From Flavobacterium fluviatile (GTDB lineage: Bacteria; Bacteroidota; Bacteroidia; Flavobacteriales; Flavobacteriaceae): 64,000 nt of DNA. Below the pieces are notes generated by a model. That model made no database searches. It saw nothing but the letters and a program-made list of their open reading frames with translations, and was not told the DNA's origin. How positions within the stretch are numbered: the stretch's first letter is position 1; every line of letters starts with the position of its first letter. Shown one piece after another: positions 8,281 to 17,664 of this stretch. The stretch covers positions 310,001 through 374,000 of the forward strand of contig NZ_JAADZW010000001.1 in assembly GCF_010645065.1 (NCBI RefSeq), in the 5' to 3' direction. Position numbers and translations under genes: made by a program.

Positions 8281-11136
8281 ATGAAAAGAACGAAATTTTA
8301 CTTTCTGTTTGTGTTATTGGCTTTTTTAATTACAGCTTTTAATAAAAACAATTTAATTACTCCTGAAACTGTATTTGAATCGTTGACATGTGATGCCATC
8401 ACTAACCCAACGGCTATTGAGGGCAAGCAACCATCCTTGTCTTGGATAATAAAAACAAAAGGGTACAATAAATCACAATCAGCTTATCAGGTTTTGGTAG
8501 CATCATCGGAGACTAAATTGAACGAAAAAGAGGCTGATTTATGGAATTCCAATCAGGTAAAATCTTCGCAATCAGTTTATGTCAAATATGCAGGTAAGGA
8601 GTTACAAGCTACTCAAAAATACTATTGGAAAGTGAAAATTTGGGACGAAAAAGGAGAGTCTTCTAATTGGTCTTCGGTGCAAACGTTTCAGATGGGTTTA
8701 ATGGATAAAAACAATTGGGGCGACTCGAAATGGATTAGCCTCAAAAAAGACAACCGCACTTCCCCACATCGTTTTAGAGAATACCAAATTGGCAAAATGA
8801 AAGAACCAGAAATGGTGGCAGGGCAAGCTGCAGGATATTTTAGAAATGAAATTTCAACCCAAAAAAAAATTAAAAATGCCCAAGCGTACATCTGTGGATT
8901 GGGTTATTACGAATGGTATATCAACGGGAAAAAAGTGGGCGATCATGTCCTAGATCCAGCACCTTCTAACTATGATAAACAAGCTTACTATCTTCATTAT
9001 GATGTGACCAATGCCTTGAAAAAGGGTCAAAATGCCATTGGAATTGTTTTAGGAAATGGTTTTTACGGTCAAGATATTTCGTGGAAAAGCGATAAAGAAT
9101 CGGAGAAAAGTATTTATTACGGTCCACCCGCAGTGCGACTTTTAATTAAAGTTACTTATGAGGATGGCAGTAAAGCTGATTTTTATACCAACGAAAATTG
9201 GAAAGAAAACACAGGACCAATAGTCTTTAATAACATTTATGGAGGTGATACTTACGATGCCCGTTTTGAATTAGGGAATTGGAACAACACCAATTATAAA
9301 GACACAAACTGGGGCAAAGCCAAGGTGATTTCGCCAGAAGTAAAAAAAATCAGTGCACAGCAAATTCCGCCCATTCGAAAATTAAAAGAATTAACACCAC
9401 AAAAAGTCTTCAAAGGAACCAATGGTAATTGGATCGTTGATTTTGGTCAAAACATTGCAGGTTGGGTCAAAATAAAAGTAAAGGGAACAAAGGGACAGTT
9501 GATAGAAATTACTACCACCGAAGCTTTGACTCAAAACGGCAAAGATATTTTTCCAGGTTCTACGGATGGTGGTGCCAATGGGATGCGACAAGTCTTCAAA
9601 TACATTTGTAAAGGAGAAGGAATCGAAACTTGGGAGCCACAATTTAGCTACCACGGTTTTCGATATGCCGAATTAAAAGGAATCTCAACAAAGCCAGATG
9701 CTGCTATGATTCAGGCGGTATTAGTAGCAACCGATATTCAAGGAAAAGGAAGCTTCAGTTGCTCAGAACCTTTGTTTAATAAAATGCACAGCATTAGCAA
9801 ATGGACGATTGTAGATAATATTCATGGAATCCCAGAGGACTGCCCGCACCGTGAAAAATGTGGTTGGTTGGGCGATGCGCATGCTTTTTGCGAATATGCG
9901 TTGTACAACTACGACATGGAAAACTTCTATAAAAAATACATGGAAGACATTCGCACCCAAATGATTCCAGTAAAAGCCAACAACAATCCTGAAATCAAGC
10001 ACAAAGTACCTACGATGATCGCTCCAGGAAAACGTACTTCGGGAATTGCTAAACTTGATTGGGGTGTAGCTACCATGTATTTGCCTTGGTACAATTACCT
10101 TTATTATGGTGATGATTCAATTGTGAAGGAGTATTATGAAGATATGAAAGATTTGACGAATTATTATTTATCCTTCAAAGATGAAAAAGGAATCATTCAA
10201 AACGGGATGGGAGATTGGTGTCCACCCAATTGGGATCGCTTAAAAAATCCTGGCGCTATGGAATGTGACCCAATCGTGTCTGCCAATGCTTATTTTTATG
10301 ATGTGTTGGGCATTATGGAAAAATTTGCAAAAATGAATCAGGATACCGCTTTTGAACAAAAAGTAAAAAAAGAAAAAGAAGCGTTGTTTCAAGCTTTTAA
10401 TAAGACATTCTTAATAACAATTCCGTCAACGCAATTCAAATGGTACGGCAGCCAAACGGCAACTGTGATGGCTTTACAATTTGGAATGGTAGCAGAAACT
10501 GAAATTAATACAGTATTAAACGGATTAGAATATGATATAAATACAATCAAAGGCGGGCATCATTCTACAGGAATCCACGGCAATCGCTATATCTATACCG
10601 TTTTAACGAAATATGGTAAAGCCGATTTGGCTCACCAAATTTTAACCACGCCTACGTTTCCAAGTCAAACCTATATTATGAATTACGGTTTTACCACTTG
10701 GCCAGAGCGTCAGTTTAATTGGGACAAAATGGAAGGCTTGACCAATTCGTTAAACCACCCAATGCACAGTGGGTTTTCGGCTTATTTCTTTGAATCTCTT
10801 GGCGGAATTAAATCTACTTTTGAAGGAGCGGGTTACAAAGAATTTACGGTAAAGCCTGTTTTTCCAAAAAACCTTACCAATGCTACTGTGGCTATTCCTA
10901 CACCTTATGGCATGATTTACAACAGTTGGAAACTGACAGGCGCTAATTTTTCAATGGATTTAGAAGTGCCATTTAATACCAAAGCACAAGTGGTTTTAAC
11001 TCCAAAAGAATTACAAACCTTGCAAATTAATGGGGTTGACTTTGAGGCTTTTCAAAAAGAAAATAAAGTGGGTTTAAATAACAAATCAACGGTTATTTTA
11101 GGATCAGGGAAATATAGCATTGAATATGTGAAATAA
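8281..11136 (+). CDS. GH78 alpha-L-rhamnosidase
   Basis: 951-residue exported enzyme starting MKRTKFYFLFVLL; the longer frame from 8230 is rejected because the promoter -7 box overlaps it. Domains in order: Bacteroidetes-type N-terminal beta-sandwich (YQVLVASSETKL…), rhamnosidase jelly-roll domain (YYEWYINGKKVGDHVLDPAPSNYDKQ…), (alpha/alpha)6 catalytic domain and C-terminal beta domain. EDCPHREKCGWLGDAHAF contains the expected general acid (E525 from this start), and PERQFNWDKMEGLTNSLNHPMHSGFSAY closes the catalytic barrel. It should release terminal alpha-L-rhamnose, feeding the mutarotase at 23898. It is the only gene directly after regulon promoter 3, and a 380-nt gap follows it. Confidence 0.93.
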   Translation: MKRTKFYFLFVLLAFLITAFNKNNLITPETVFESLTCDAITNPTAIEGKQPSLSWIIKTKGYNKSQSAYQVLVASSETKLNEKEADLWNSNQVKSSQSVYVKYAGKELQATQKYYWKVKIWDEKGESSNWSSVQTFQMGLMDKNNWGDSKWISLKKDNRTSPHRFREYQIGKMKEPEMVAGQAAGYFRNEISTQKKIKNAQAYICGLGYYEWYINGKKVGDHVLDPAPSNYDKQAYYLHYDVTNALKKGQNAIGIVLGNGFYGQDISWKSDKESEKSIYYGPPAVRLLIKVTYEDGSKADFYTNENWKENTGPIVFNNIYGGDTYDARFELGNWNNTNYKDTNWGKAKVISPEVKKISAQQIPPIRKLKELTPQKVFKGTNGNWIVDFGQNIAGWVKIKVKGTKGQLIEITTTEALTQNGKDIFPGSTDGGANGMRQVFKYICKGEGIETWEPQFSYHGFRYAELKGISTKPDAAMIQAVLVATDIQGKGSFSCSEPLFNKMHSISKWTIVDNIHGIPEDCPHREKCGWLGDAHAFCEYALYNYDMENFYKKYMEDIRTQMIPVKANNNPEIKHKVPTMIAPGKRTSGIAKLDWGVATMYLPWYNYLYYGDDSIVKEYYEDMKDLTNYYLSFKDEKGIIQNGMGDWCPPNWDRLKNPGAMECDPIVSANAYFYDVLGIMEKFAKMNQDTAFEQKVKKEKEALFQAFNKTFLITIPSTQFKWYGSQTATVMALQFGMVAETEINTVLNGLEYDINTIKGGHHSTGIHGNRYIYTVLTKYGKADLAHQILTTPTFPSQTYIMNYGFTTWPERQFNWDKMEGLTNSLNHPMHSGFSAYFFESLGGIKSTFEGAGYKEFTVKPVFPKNLTNATVAIPTPYGMIYNSWKLTGANFSMDLEVPFNTKAQVVLTPKELQTLQINGVDFEAFQKENKVGLNNKSTVILGSGKYSIEYVK

Positions 11137-11516
11137 GATAATTAAAATCCAGATTAATTCGTTTAATAATATATTCTCTTAAAAATTGACTTAGAATTAA
11201 ATTAGCTAAAACATTTTTTGCTGTGTTTTTAAACTTATTCAAAAATTAAAAAAGATAGCAGAGGTAAATAAATTTAAAAACAGTCAAATTGAAAGGAACC
11301 AAATAACAAATAAGTTTTGAATTTAAAATGGTTTCCTGATATAAGTAATTGGATAAATGTAAAAAATGAACATATGCAATCGCCATTAACTAGAAGTTTG
11401 CGCAAGCAAATGAAATTCGCTGAACACCTATGAAAAATAGTAAATTAGTGAAGCAAACACCAATGAGTAAAAGGGCGATACCATATGTGACCGTTTAAAA
11501 AATAAAATTTACACAT
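11137..11516. other. 380-nt intergenic region before the sulfatase/GH43 operon
   Basis: No open frame of note. It holds a possible housekeeping-type promoter at 11289-11319 and an inverted repeat running into the next start codon (both listed separately). No CAGGA element was found here, so this unit may be controlled differently from the other seven. Confidence 0.5.
11289..11319 (+). promoter_or_regulatory. Possible Bacteroidetes-type promoter
   Basis: TTG at 11289-11291, 19-nt spacer, then TAAGTTTT(G) from 11311, close to the TTTG-N19-TAnnTTTG consensus of Bacteroidetes primary sigma factors. It lies ~200 nt upstream of the sulfatase at 11517. Found by eye in AT-rich DNA, so weak. Confidence 0.3.
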
Positions 11517-11519
11517 ATG
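11482..11519 (+). repeat. Inverted repeat CATATGTG/CACATATG spanning a start codon
   Basis: CATATGTG (11482-11489) and CACATATG (11512-11519) are perfect 8-bp inverted repeats 22 nt apart; the second arm contains the ATG of the sulfatase. It may be an operator or a translation-controlling hairpin. Confidence 0.35.
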
Positions 11520-12980
11520 AAAAAATATTTAAGTATTAGTTGTTTTGCCCTAGCGGTATTTGGCTTTGTCGCCAATATAAGTCATGCACAAGTCGCTAAA
11601 AATAAGGTTACTTCAGAAAATATCGGGCAAAAACAGCGTCCCAATATAATTTTTCTATTGACCGATGATCAGCGTTGGGATGCTATGGGGGCAATGGGAA
11701 ATTCCATCATTCAAACCCCTAATATGGATAAGTTGGCTAATAAAGGGGTTTTGTTTCAAAACGCTTATGTTACCACATCCATCTGTTGTGTAAGTCGTGC
11801 TAGTTTGCTCACAGGTCAATTCGAATCAAAACACGGTATCCATGATTTTAATAAAGATTTAAAACCCGAAACCTTCAATAAATCATATCCCAATCTCTTA
11901 AAAGAGGCGGGCTATAAATTAGGGTTTATTGGTAAATACGGTATTGGACATCATCCTCCATTTGCAACTTTTGATTACGTTTATGATACAGAAGAAGGCG
12001 GGAAAGCACAACCCGATTATATAACAATTGGTAAAAACGGAAAACCCATTCATGATACTGATACAATTAATTCCTCTATTCAGGAATTTTTAGGAAAGTT
12101 TGCTAACAAAGAACCCTTTTGTCTTTCGGTGAGTTTTAAAGCGCCTCACGAACAGGATGGTAATCCTCCTAAATATGTGATTCAGTCCAAATACAAGGAT
12201 TATTATAAAGACGTGACTATTCCAGAACCTGTAACCGCAAATCCTAAATATTGGGAACTCTTGCCAGATGTTTTGAGAACCGAAACTAATTTTGGTAGAG
12301 CAAGATGGAAAGGACTTTTTGGTACGCCTGAATTGTATCAAGAAAATGTAAAGAACTACTATCGATTGATAACAGGTGTAGATGATGTTCTTGGAGATAT
12401 GATGAAGAAGCTTGAAAAATTAGGTATTGCTGATAATACCATTATAATATTAATGGGCGATAATGGGATGCTCCTGGGAGAACATGGCATGGAAGGAAAA
12501 TGGTATGGACATGAAGAATCCATAAGAGTTCCTCTTGTAATTTATGATCCAAATTCACCAGACAAGGTGAAGCAATACCGCGCTCCGCAAATGGCACTGA
12601 ATATTGATATTGCCCCTACGATACTTTCTATGGCAGGAGTTCCAGTTCCAAAAGAAATGGCAGGCGTTAATTTGATAGATGTAATTCAGAATAAAATACC
12701 CGAAAGAAAAGAATTTTTCTACCAACATTATTTTCTAGGAGGACCACAAATACCAAGAGTCGAAGCTGTGGTTACTCCCGATTTTAAATACATCAATTAT
12801 GTGGAGACAGGTTTTGAAGAAATGTTTGATACCAAACACGATCCTCATGAAATAGAAGATTTAATTAAAAATCCTCAATACAAATTGAAGTTAGAGCAAT
12901 TGCGCAGCAGATACAATGATTTAAAGAAAAAACATGGCGTTCCTTCTTCAGTTTGGCAAAAATCAAGTAAAGAATTTTAA
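11517..12980 (+). CDS. S1 sulfatase with C-C-V-S-R active site
   Basis: 487-residue exported S1 sulfatase (signal peptide about 1-24, …NISHAQ). Metal-binding D50-D51 in LLTDDQRWDAMG; formylglycine motif C90-C-V-S-R94 with valine where most S1 enzymes have Pro or Ala. MGDNGMLLGEHGMEGKWYGHEESIRVPL supplies the second metal site and catalytic His/Lys. This layout is seen in N-acetylglucosamine-6-sulfatase-like members, though the substrate here is probably another sugar. First gene of an operon running to 19146 (sulfatase, GH43, sulfatase, nucleoside-hydrolase-like, sulfatase) closed by the terminator at 19194. Confidence 0.9.
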   Translation: MKKYLSISCFALAVFGFVANISHAQVAKNKVTSENIGQKQRPNIIFLLTDDQRWDAMGAMGNSIIQTPNMDKLANKGVLFQNAYVTTSICCVSRASLLTGQFESKHGIHDFNKDLKPETFNKSYPNLLKEAGYKLGFIGKYGIGHHPPFATFDYVYDTEEGGKAQPDYITIGKNGKPIHDTDTINSSIQEFLGKFANKEPFCLSVSFKAPHEQDGNPPKYVIQSKYKDYYKDVTIPEPVTANPKYWELLPDVLRTETNFGRARWKGLFGTPELYQENVKNYYRLITGVDDVLGDMMKKLEKLGIADNTIIILMGDNGMLLGEHGMEGKWYGHEESIRVPLVIYDPNSPDKVKQYRAPQMALNIDIAPTILSMAGVPVPKEMAGVNLIDVIQNKIPERKEFFYQHYFLGGPQIPRVEAVVTPDFKYINYVETGFEEMFDTKHDPHEIEDLIKNPQYKLKLEQLRSRYNDLKKKHGVPSSVWQKSSKEF

Positions 12981-13021
12981 CCCGTTGGCTGAAAAAATGA
13001 ACCGTTAACGTTATGCCTATT

Positions 13022-13046
13022 GTCGCATTGAGCTTGTCGAAATGTA
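13022..13046. repeat. Short intergenic repeat of Flavobacteriia type
   Basis: The CATTGAGCTTGTCGAAATG core is, from memory, a short element scattered between genes in many Flavobacteriia. It sits in the 116-nt gap between the sulfatase and GH43 genes and has no evident coding role. Confidence 0.4.
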
Positions 13047-13096
13047 TCATAAGTGAGGTCTTTATAACAGTTTTGAACACAATTAATTTTTTATAG

Positions 13097-14875
13097 ATGA
13101 ATATTTTAAAATCATTTACACTTTTCATAATCCTCCTTTGTTTTGGATGTAAATCGGTATCAGATAAACAAGGATCCAATAAATCGAATAAACTAGGTCA
13201 AGCCAAAATTGGCAGTTGGGGAGATCAAGGAGACGGAACCTACATTAATCCTATTTTGAATGCGGATTATCCAGATTCAGATATTGAGCAAGTGGGCGAT
13301 ACCTATTACATGATTACTTCCAAGCAACATATGTCACCTGGGATGCCTATATTAGAATCTAAAGACATGGTCAATTGGACGAATGTAGGGCATGTATTTA
13401 GCAATTTATCGTGGGCTCCAGAATACAATTGGGATCGAATGAACGGCTATTCTTTTGGTGTTTGGGCTGGTGATTTAGCCTATCATCAAGGAACTTGGTA
13501 TTGCTACCAAATTGATTACGAACATGGATTGATGGTTACCACAGCTAAAGATATAAAAGGGCCGTGGAGCAAGCCAATAATAATGCTGCCTAAATCTGAA
13601 GTATTAGATGATCCGGGAGTGTTTTGGGATGAAGAAGCACACAAAGCTTACGTTATTGTAAATACTGCTGGAAAGCAAAAGAAAGCAAGTAACACTATCG
13701 AAGGCAATGAGAATCGAATTTACGAAATGAGTTGGGATGGGACTAAAATTCTAGACAAAGGAAAATTAGTGTACACCGGAATGGGAGCCGAAGCGGCTAA
13801 AATCTATAAAATTGACGGTACCTGGTATATTTTTATAGCACAATGGACAATGGGGGATACCACTACAAAACCAGGAGTTAAAAATCCAAAAAACGACAGA
13901 AAACAAATTGTATTGCGTTCCAAAGAAAGCATTTACGGCCCTTATGAGGTAAAAACGGTTTTAGAAAAAGGAACAGCTTTTAATAATCGCAGTTGTAGCC
14001 AAGGAGGTTTAATGCAGGCTCCTGATAAATCTTGGTGGTTTATGCATCAGTTAATTCAAAATGATGACATTCCTTTTCAAGGCAGACCTCAATGTTTGGC
14101 TCCCGTGACTTGGGTTGACGGTTGGCCTATAATTGGTATTGATGAAGATCAGGACGGCATAGGAGAACCAGTAAAACGTTTCAAAAAACCTATCAATGGC
14201 TATCCTGTTTCGGCACCAAGTTCTGATGACGATTTTTCATCGTCTAAAATAGGTCCACAATGGGAGTGGAATCATAACCCTAGAAATACCCATTGGTCGT
14301 TAACCGAAAGAACCGGTTGGTTGCGTTTAAAAGCAAGCAAAGTATTACCTAATAAAAAAGGCTATGGGCCTAATCAAAACGAATGGACTAATAATGATGG
14401 TTCTGATTCTGATTTTTGGAGAGCTTGCAATACCCTAAGTCAACGTATCATGGGGATTACAACGGGTACTGCTGTTGCGAAATTTGATATTTCAGGCATG
14501 CAACCGCATCAACTAGCGGGTTTTGTTCGATATGGAGGTGTATTTAATTTATTAGGTATTGAAGTTGATGAAAAAGGGAAAAAGAACCTTTTTTATATGA
14601 ATGCAATGGCCAAAAAAACAATGGGACCCGAAATAAAAGGGAAAGATTTGTATGTGAGAACCTCAAATAATAGCAATCAAGCTACCTATGAGTATAGTTT
14701 GGATGGTAAGAATTTTAAATCCTTTGGCCCAACTTTTACCATTGAATTTGGAAAATGGACGGGCGATCGTCTAGGGTTCTTTAGTTGGAATGAAAAAGAA
14801 GATGCTGGATATATTGATGTCGATTGGTTTCAATATGATTATGATGGACCTAAAGAGAAACGATATTATTTTTAG
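13097..14875 (+). CDS. GH43 beta-xylosidase/arabinofuranosidase-like lipoprotein
   Basis: 592 residues. Lipobox LCFGC (C18) predicts lipid anchoring. The five-bladed propeller begins with NPILNADYPDSD, where D60 aligns with the catalytic base. The LDDPGVFWDEE segment carries the pKa-modulating Asp, and MGAEAAKIYK holds the likely general acid E232. A C-terminal beta-sandwich (about 380-590, DDDFSSSKIGPQWEWNHNP…) is the concanavalin-like domain typical of beta-xylosidase-type GH43. It probably removes xylose (or arabinose) from side chains or debranched oligosaccharides, matching a rhamnose/xylose/uronate polymer. It lies between two sulfatases in the 11517-19146 operon. Confidence 0.88.
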   Translation: MNILKSFTLFIILLCFGCKSVSDKQGSNKSNKLGQAKIGSWGDQGDGTYINPILNADYPDSDIEQVGDTYYMITSKQHMSPGMPILESKDMVNWTNVGHVFSNLSWAPEYNWDRMNGYSFGVWAGDLAYHQGTWYCYQIDYEHGLMVTTAKDIKGPWSKPIIMLPKSEVLDDPGVFWDEEAHKAYVIVNTAGKQKKASNTIEGNENRIYEMSWDGTKILDKGKLVYTGMGAEAAKIYKIDGTWYIFIAQWTMGDTTTKPGVKNPKNDRKQIVLRSKESIYGPYEVKTVLEKGTAFNNRSCSQGGLMQAPDKSWWFMHQLIQNDDIPFQGRPQCLAPVTWVDGWPIIGIDEDQDGIGEPVKRFKKPINGYPVSAPSSDDDFSSSKIGPQWEWNHNPRNTHWSLTERTGWLRLKASKVLPNKKGYGPNQNEWTNNDGSDSDFWRACNTLSQRIMGITTGTAVAKFDISGMQPHQLAGFVRYGGVFNLLGIEVDEKGKKNLFYMNAMAKKTMGPEIKGKDLYVRTSNNSNQATYEYSLDGKNFKSFGPTFTIEFGKWTGDRLGFFSWNEKEDAGYIDVDWFQYDYDGPKEKRYYF

Positions 14876-14936
14876 ATAAGCTAATTTGTAGACTTTTTAA
14901 ATTAGTTCACTATAGATAGAGATAAATATAATACAT

Positions 14937-16730
14937 ATGAAAAAGAGATTTGAATTATTGAAAAACAGGACTTTTTATTTATTTCTATTAGTAGGATTGT
15001 TGTTGTTTTCATGTCAAATTTTTAAGAAATCGGATAAGCAATCCCAAGGTGGTGATGCGGATTTTAATTCTCCTAATCGTCCTAATATCTTATGGCTGGT
15101 TACAGAAGATATTGGTCCTTACTTGCCCTCTTTTGGAGACTCCACTATTGTAACCCCCAATTTAAGCCGATTGGCTAAAGAAGGAGTAGTTTATACTAAT
15201 TTATATTCAACTTCGGGAGTCTGTTCGCCAAGTAGAGCCGCAATCGCTACAGGAATGTATCCCTCAGGTATTGGTGCTAATAATATGCGAACCAATTCGA
15301 ATATGAAAGAAACAGGATTGCCACCCTATGAAGCGTTACCACCCCCACAAGTAAAAATGATAAGCGAGTTGCTTAGAATGAATGGGTATTATTGTTCGAA
15401 TAATTATAAAGAAGACTATCAATTTAATCCACCTGTAACGGCCTGGGATGAAAGTAGCGCCTATGCGCACTGGAGAAACAGAGGCGTAAACCAGCCTTTT
15501 TTTTCTGTTTTTAACTTTACAGAAACGCATGAATCGGGCTTGTTTGAACCTTATGGCTTTAGGCAAATAGAGACTAGACATTATCATGAGGGGGATACCT
15601 CCTACGTTTGGAAGCAAAACGGACTTCCTGATGCTAAAAATAGAATGACCGAGGCCGAAACTCCTGTACATCTACCTAAAAATACAAAATTTAAAATTCC
15701 GCCATACTTGCCAGACAATGCGGTAGTGCGTAGAGATATGTGGAAATTATACAACAACATTGCCGAAACAGACAGGCAAATTGGTGCTGTTTTAAAGCAA
15801 TTGGAAGCCGATGGTTTACTCGAAAAAACCATTATCGTTTTTTATAGTGACCACGGCGGACCTTTACCTAGAGGAAAACGTTTGATTTATGATTCGGGTT
15901 TAAATACACCAATGATTATTCGCTATCCCAACAAACAAAAGGCAGGGACAAAGGACAATCAATTAATTAGTTTTGTAGATTTTGCTCCTACTTTACTTTC
16001 AATGATTGGCGTTAAAGCACCTAGCTATATGCAAGGACAAGCTTTTGCAGGGAATAAAAAAGTAAAAGTAGAACGCAAGTACATACACGCTGCAGCAGAT
16101 CGTTTTGATGAAGTAACAGATGTTATTAGAGCGGTTCGTGATAAGCAATTCAAATACATTCGAAATTATAGACCAGAACAAGGGTATTATTTGCCATTAG
16201 CCTATAGAGAACAAATTCCAACGATGCAAGAATTATTGCGACTGCACAAAGAAGGAAAATTAAATGCAATTCAAGATCAATGGTTTAGAAAATCGAAACC
16301 AACGGAAGAATTATTTGATTGCAAAGCAGATCCTCATGAATTAGTTAATCTAGCGTCAAACCCTAAATACGCTTCAAAACTACAAGAGCTGCGAACAGAA
16401 ATGAATCGTTGGCTCGAAGAAATTCATGACGATCCTAAATTGCCTGAGGCAGCACTCATCCGTAAATTGTGGAATGGAAAAGAGAACCAACCTCAAACGG
16501 CCAAACCAATTATATCTTATAATCAGGGAAAATTAGTTATTAGTTGTGAAACGGCTGGAGCTTCAATTGGCTATAAAGTCAAAAACAAAAATGGGTCTTG
16601 GCCTAAAAGTTGGACTATTTATCAAAAACCAGTTGCTTTACCCCAAGGCACTGAATTGAGCGTAATGGCTCATCGTATTGGATACAAAGCAAGTCAAATT
16701 GTTGAAATTAATTTTACAGCTATAAAATAG
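14937..16730 (+). CDS. S1 sulfatase lipoprotein, heparan-sulfatase-like, with C-terminal beta domain
   Basis: 597 residues, longest sulfatase here. Lipobox LLFSC (C26); metal site E57-D58 in VTEDIGPYLPSFGD (Glu-Asp instead of Asp-Asp, as in N-sulfoglucosamine sulfohydrolase-like enzymes); formylglycine motif C96-S-P-S-R100; YSDHGGPLPRGKR for the second metal and catalytic residues. Residues about 515-597 form an extra domain like the chitobiase/HEX C-terminal beta-sandwich (GKLVISCETAGASIGYKVKN…), often found at the end of such sulfatases. Preceded by GH43 and followed 73 nt later by the nucleoside-hydrolase-like gene. Confidence 0.9.
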   Translation: MKKRFELLKNRTFYLFLLVGLLLFSCQIFKKSDKQSQGGDADFNSPNRPNILWLVTEDIGPYLPSFGDSTIVTPNLSRLAKEGVVYTNLYSTSGVCSPSRAAIATGMYPSGIGANNMRTNSNMKETGLPPYEALPPPQVKMISELLRMNGYYCSNNYKEDYQFNPPVTAWDESSAYAHWRNRGVNQPFFSVFNFTETHESGLFEPYGFRQIETRHYHEGDTSYVWKQNGLPDAKNRMTEAETPVHLPKNTKFKIPPYLPDNAVVRRDMWKLYNNIAETDRQIGAVLKQLEADGLLEKTIIVFYSDHGGPLPRGKRLIYDSGLNTPMIIRYPNKQKAGTKDNQLISFVDFAPTLLSMIGVKAPSYMQGQAFAGNKKVKVERKYIHAAADRFDEVTDVIRAVRDKQFKYIRNYRPEQGYYLPLAYREQIPTMQELLRLHKEGKLNAIQDQWFRKSKPTEELFDCKADPHELVNLASNPKYASKLQELRTEMNRWLEEIHDDPKLPEAALIRKLWNGKENQPQTAKPIISYNQGKLVISCETAGASIGYKVKNKNGSWPKSWTIYQKPVALPQGTELSVMAHRIGYKASQIVEINFTAIK

Positions 16731-16802
16731 ATTGTTATATTTCGCGAATGGAAAACTATGTTTTTGAAGCTTAGATGGAAAAATAATTTTAAAATGATAT
16801 AG

Positions 16803-17660
16803 ATGAATAACAAACTAATTTTTATACTGGCAATACTTCTGAATATGGTTGAGCTATCGTCTTATGCTCAAACGATAAAACCGCCGGTAGGCAGAATAGC
16901 TATTGTGGCAGATGGAAACTCACCTGACCCAGATGATTTAGGTGGAACAGCCATCACCTTGGCTTTATTGAAAGCTACAGCTTTGACAGATCGATTGGTG
17001 CATTATTCACACTGTTGTGATTTAGTACGTGTAGATCGAATTTCGGAAGCAGCAGAAAAGGAAAGACATGCGATGATGCAAACGGCTTGTGATGGTACAG
17101 CCAGACGTTGGGGCGGTTTTGAGCATATCACTTTTTGGGACGCCAAATGGCAATTGGAACAAACAATTAAAGATTTAAGTAAAGCAATCAATGCTTCAAC
17201 CGCTGATGATCCGTTGTGGATAATTGAAGCCGGGGAACCTGACATCATCGGTTTTGCGTTGGATGCTACGCCAAAAGAAAAACACAAATTTGTTAAAGTG
17301 ATTACCCATCATCCTGCTAACGATGATGCTGGGGATTTTTACAAATGGAAACAAATTCTGGATTTTGGAGTAGAAGAAGTGCGTATTCCAGACCAAAATA
17401 CCTATCTAAAAGTAAAAGAATCACAATGGGTCTGGGCGATGAAACATCCTGACGACCGCATGCAATTTGTATGGTTAATGGGAAAAATGGCTGAGATTGA
17501 TAATGTGGTTAAATTCCAAAAAGGCTATTGGGATTGTTCAGATGCGGGAATGGTATTGTATTGGATTACAGGGGCTACCAATGGCGGTTTGAAAGAAGGA
17601 AAAGTAGAAGATGTGAAAACATTATTGCTTAATTATTTAGATAAAAAAGAAAAGAAATAA
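16803..17660 (+). CDS. Nucleoside-hydrolase-like exported protein
   Basis: 285 residues with signal peptide (about 1-22, …SSYAQT). [23 protein letters not shown] resembles the N-terminal metal-binding aspartate cluster of nucleoside hydrolases (DxDxxxDD-like), with a Rossmann-like continuation ([28 protein letters not shown]). The family cleaves N-glycosidic ribosides, but export and a place between two sulfatases make a nucleoside substrate unlikely; a glycoside of the target glycan is more plausible. Its stop is 5 nt before the next ORF start, indicating tight co-translation. I do not recognise a characterised close homologue. Confidence 0.6.
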   Translation: MNNKLIFILAILLNMVELSSYAQTIKPPVGRIAIVADGNSPDPDDLGGTAITLALLKATALTDRLVHYSHCCDLVRVDRISEAAEKERHAMMQTACDGTARRWGGFEHITFWDAKWQLEQTIKDLSKAINASTADDPLWIIEAGEPDIIGFALDATPKEKHKFVKVITHHPANDDAGDFYKWKQILDFGVEEVRIPDQNTYLKVKESQWVWAMKHPDDRMQFVWLMGKMAEIDNVVKFQKGYWDCSDAGMVLYWITGATNGGLKEGKVEDVKTLLLNYLDKKEKK

Positions 17661-17664
17661 CAGT

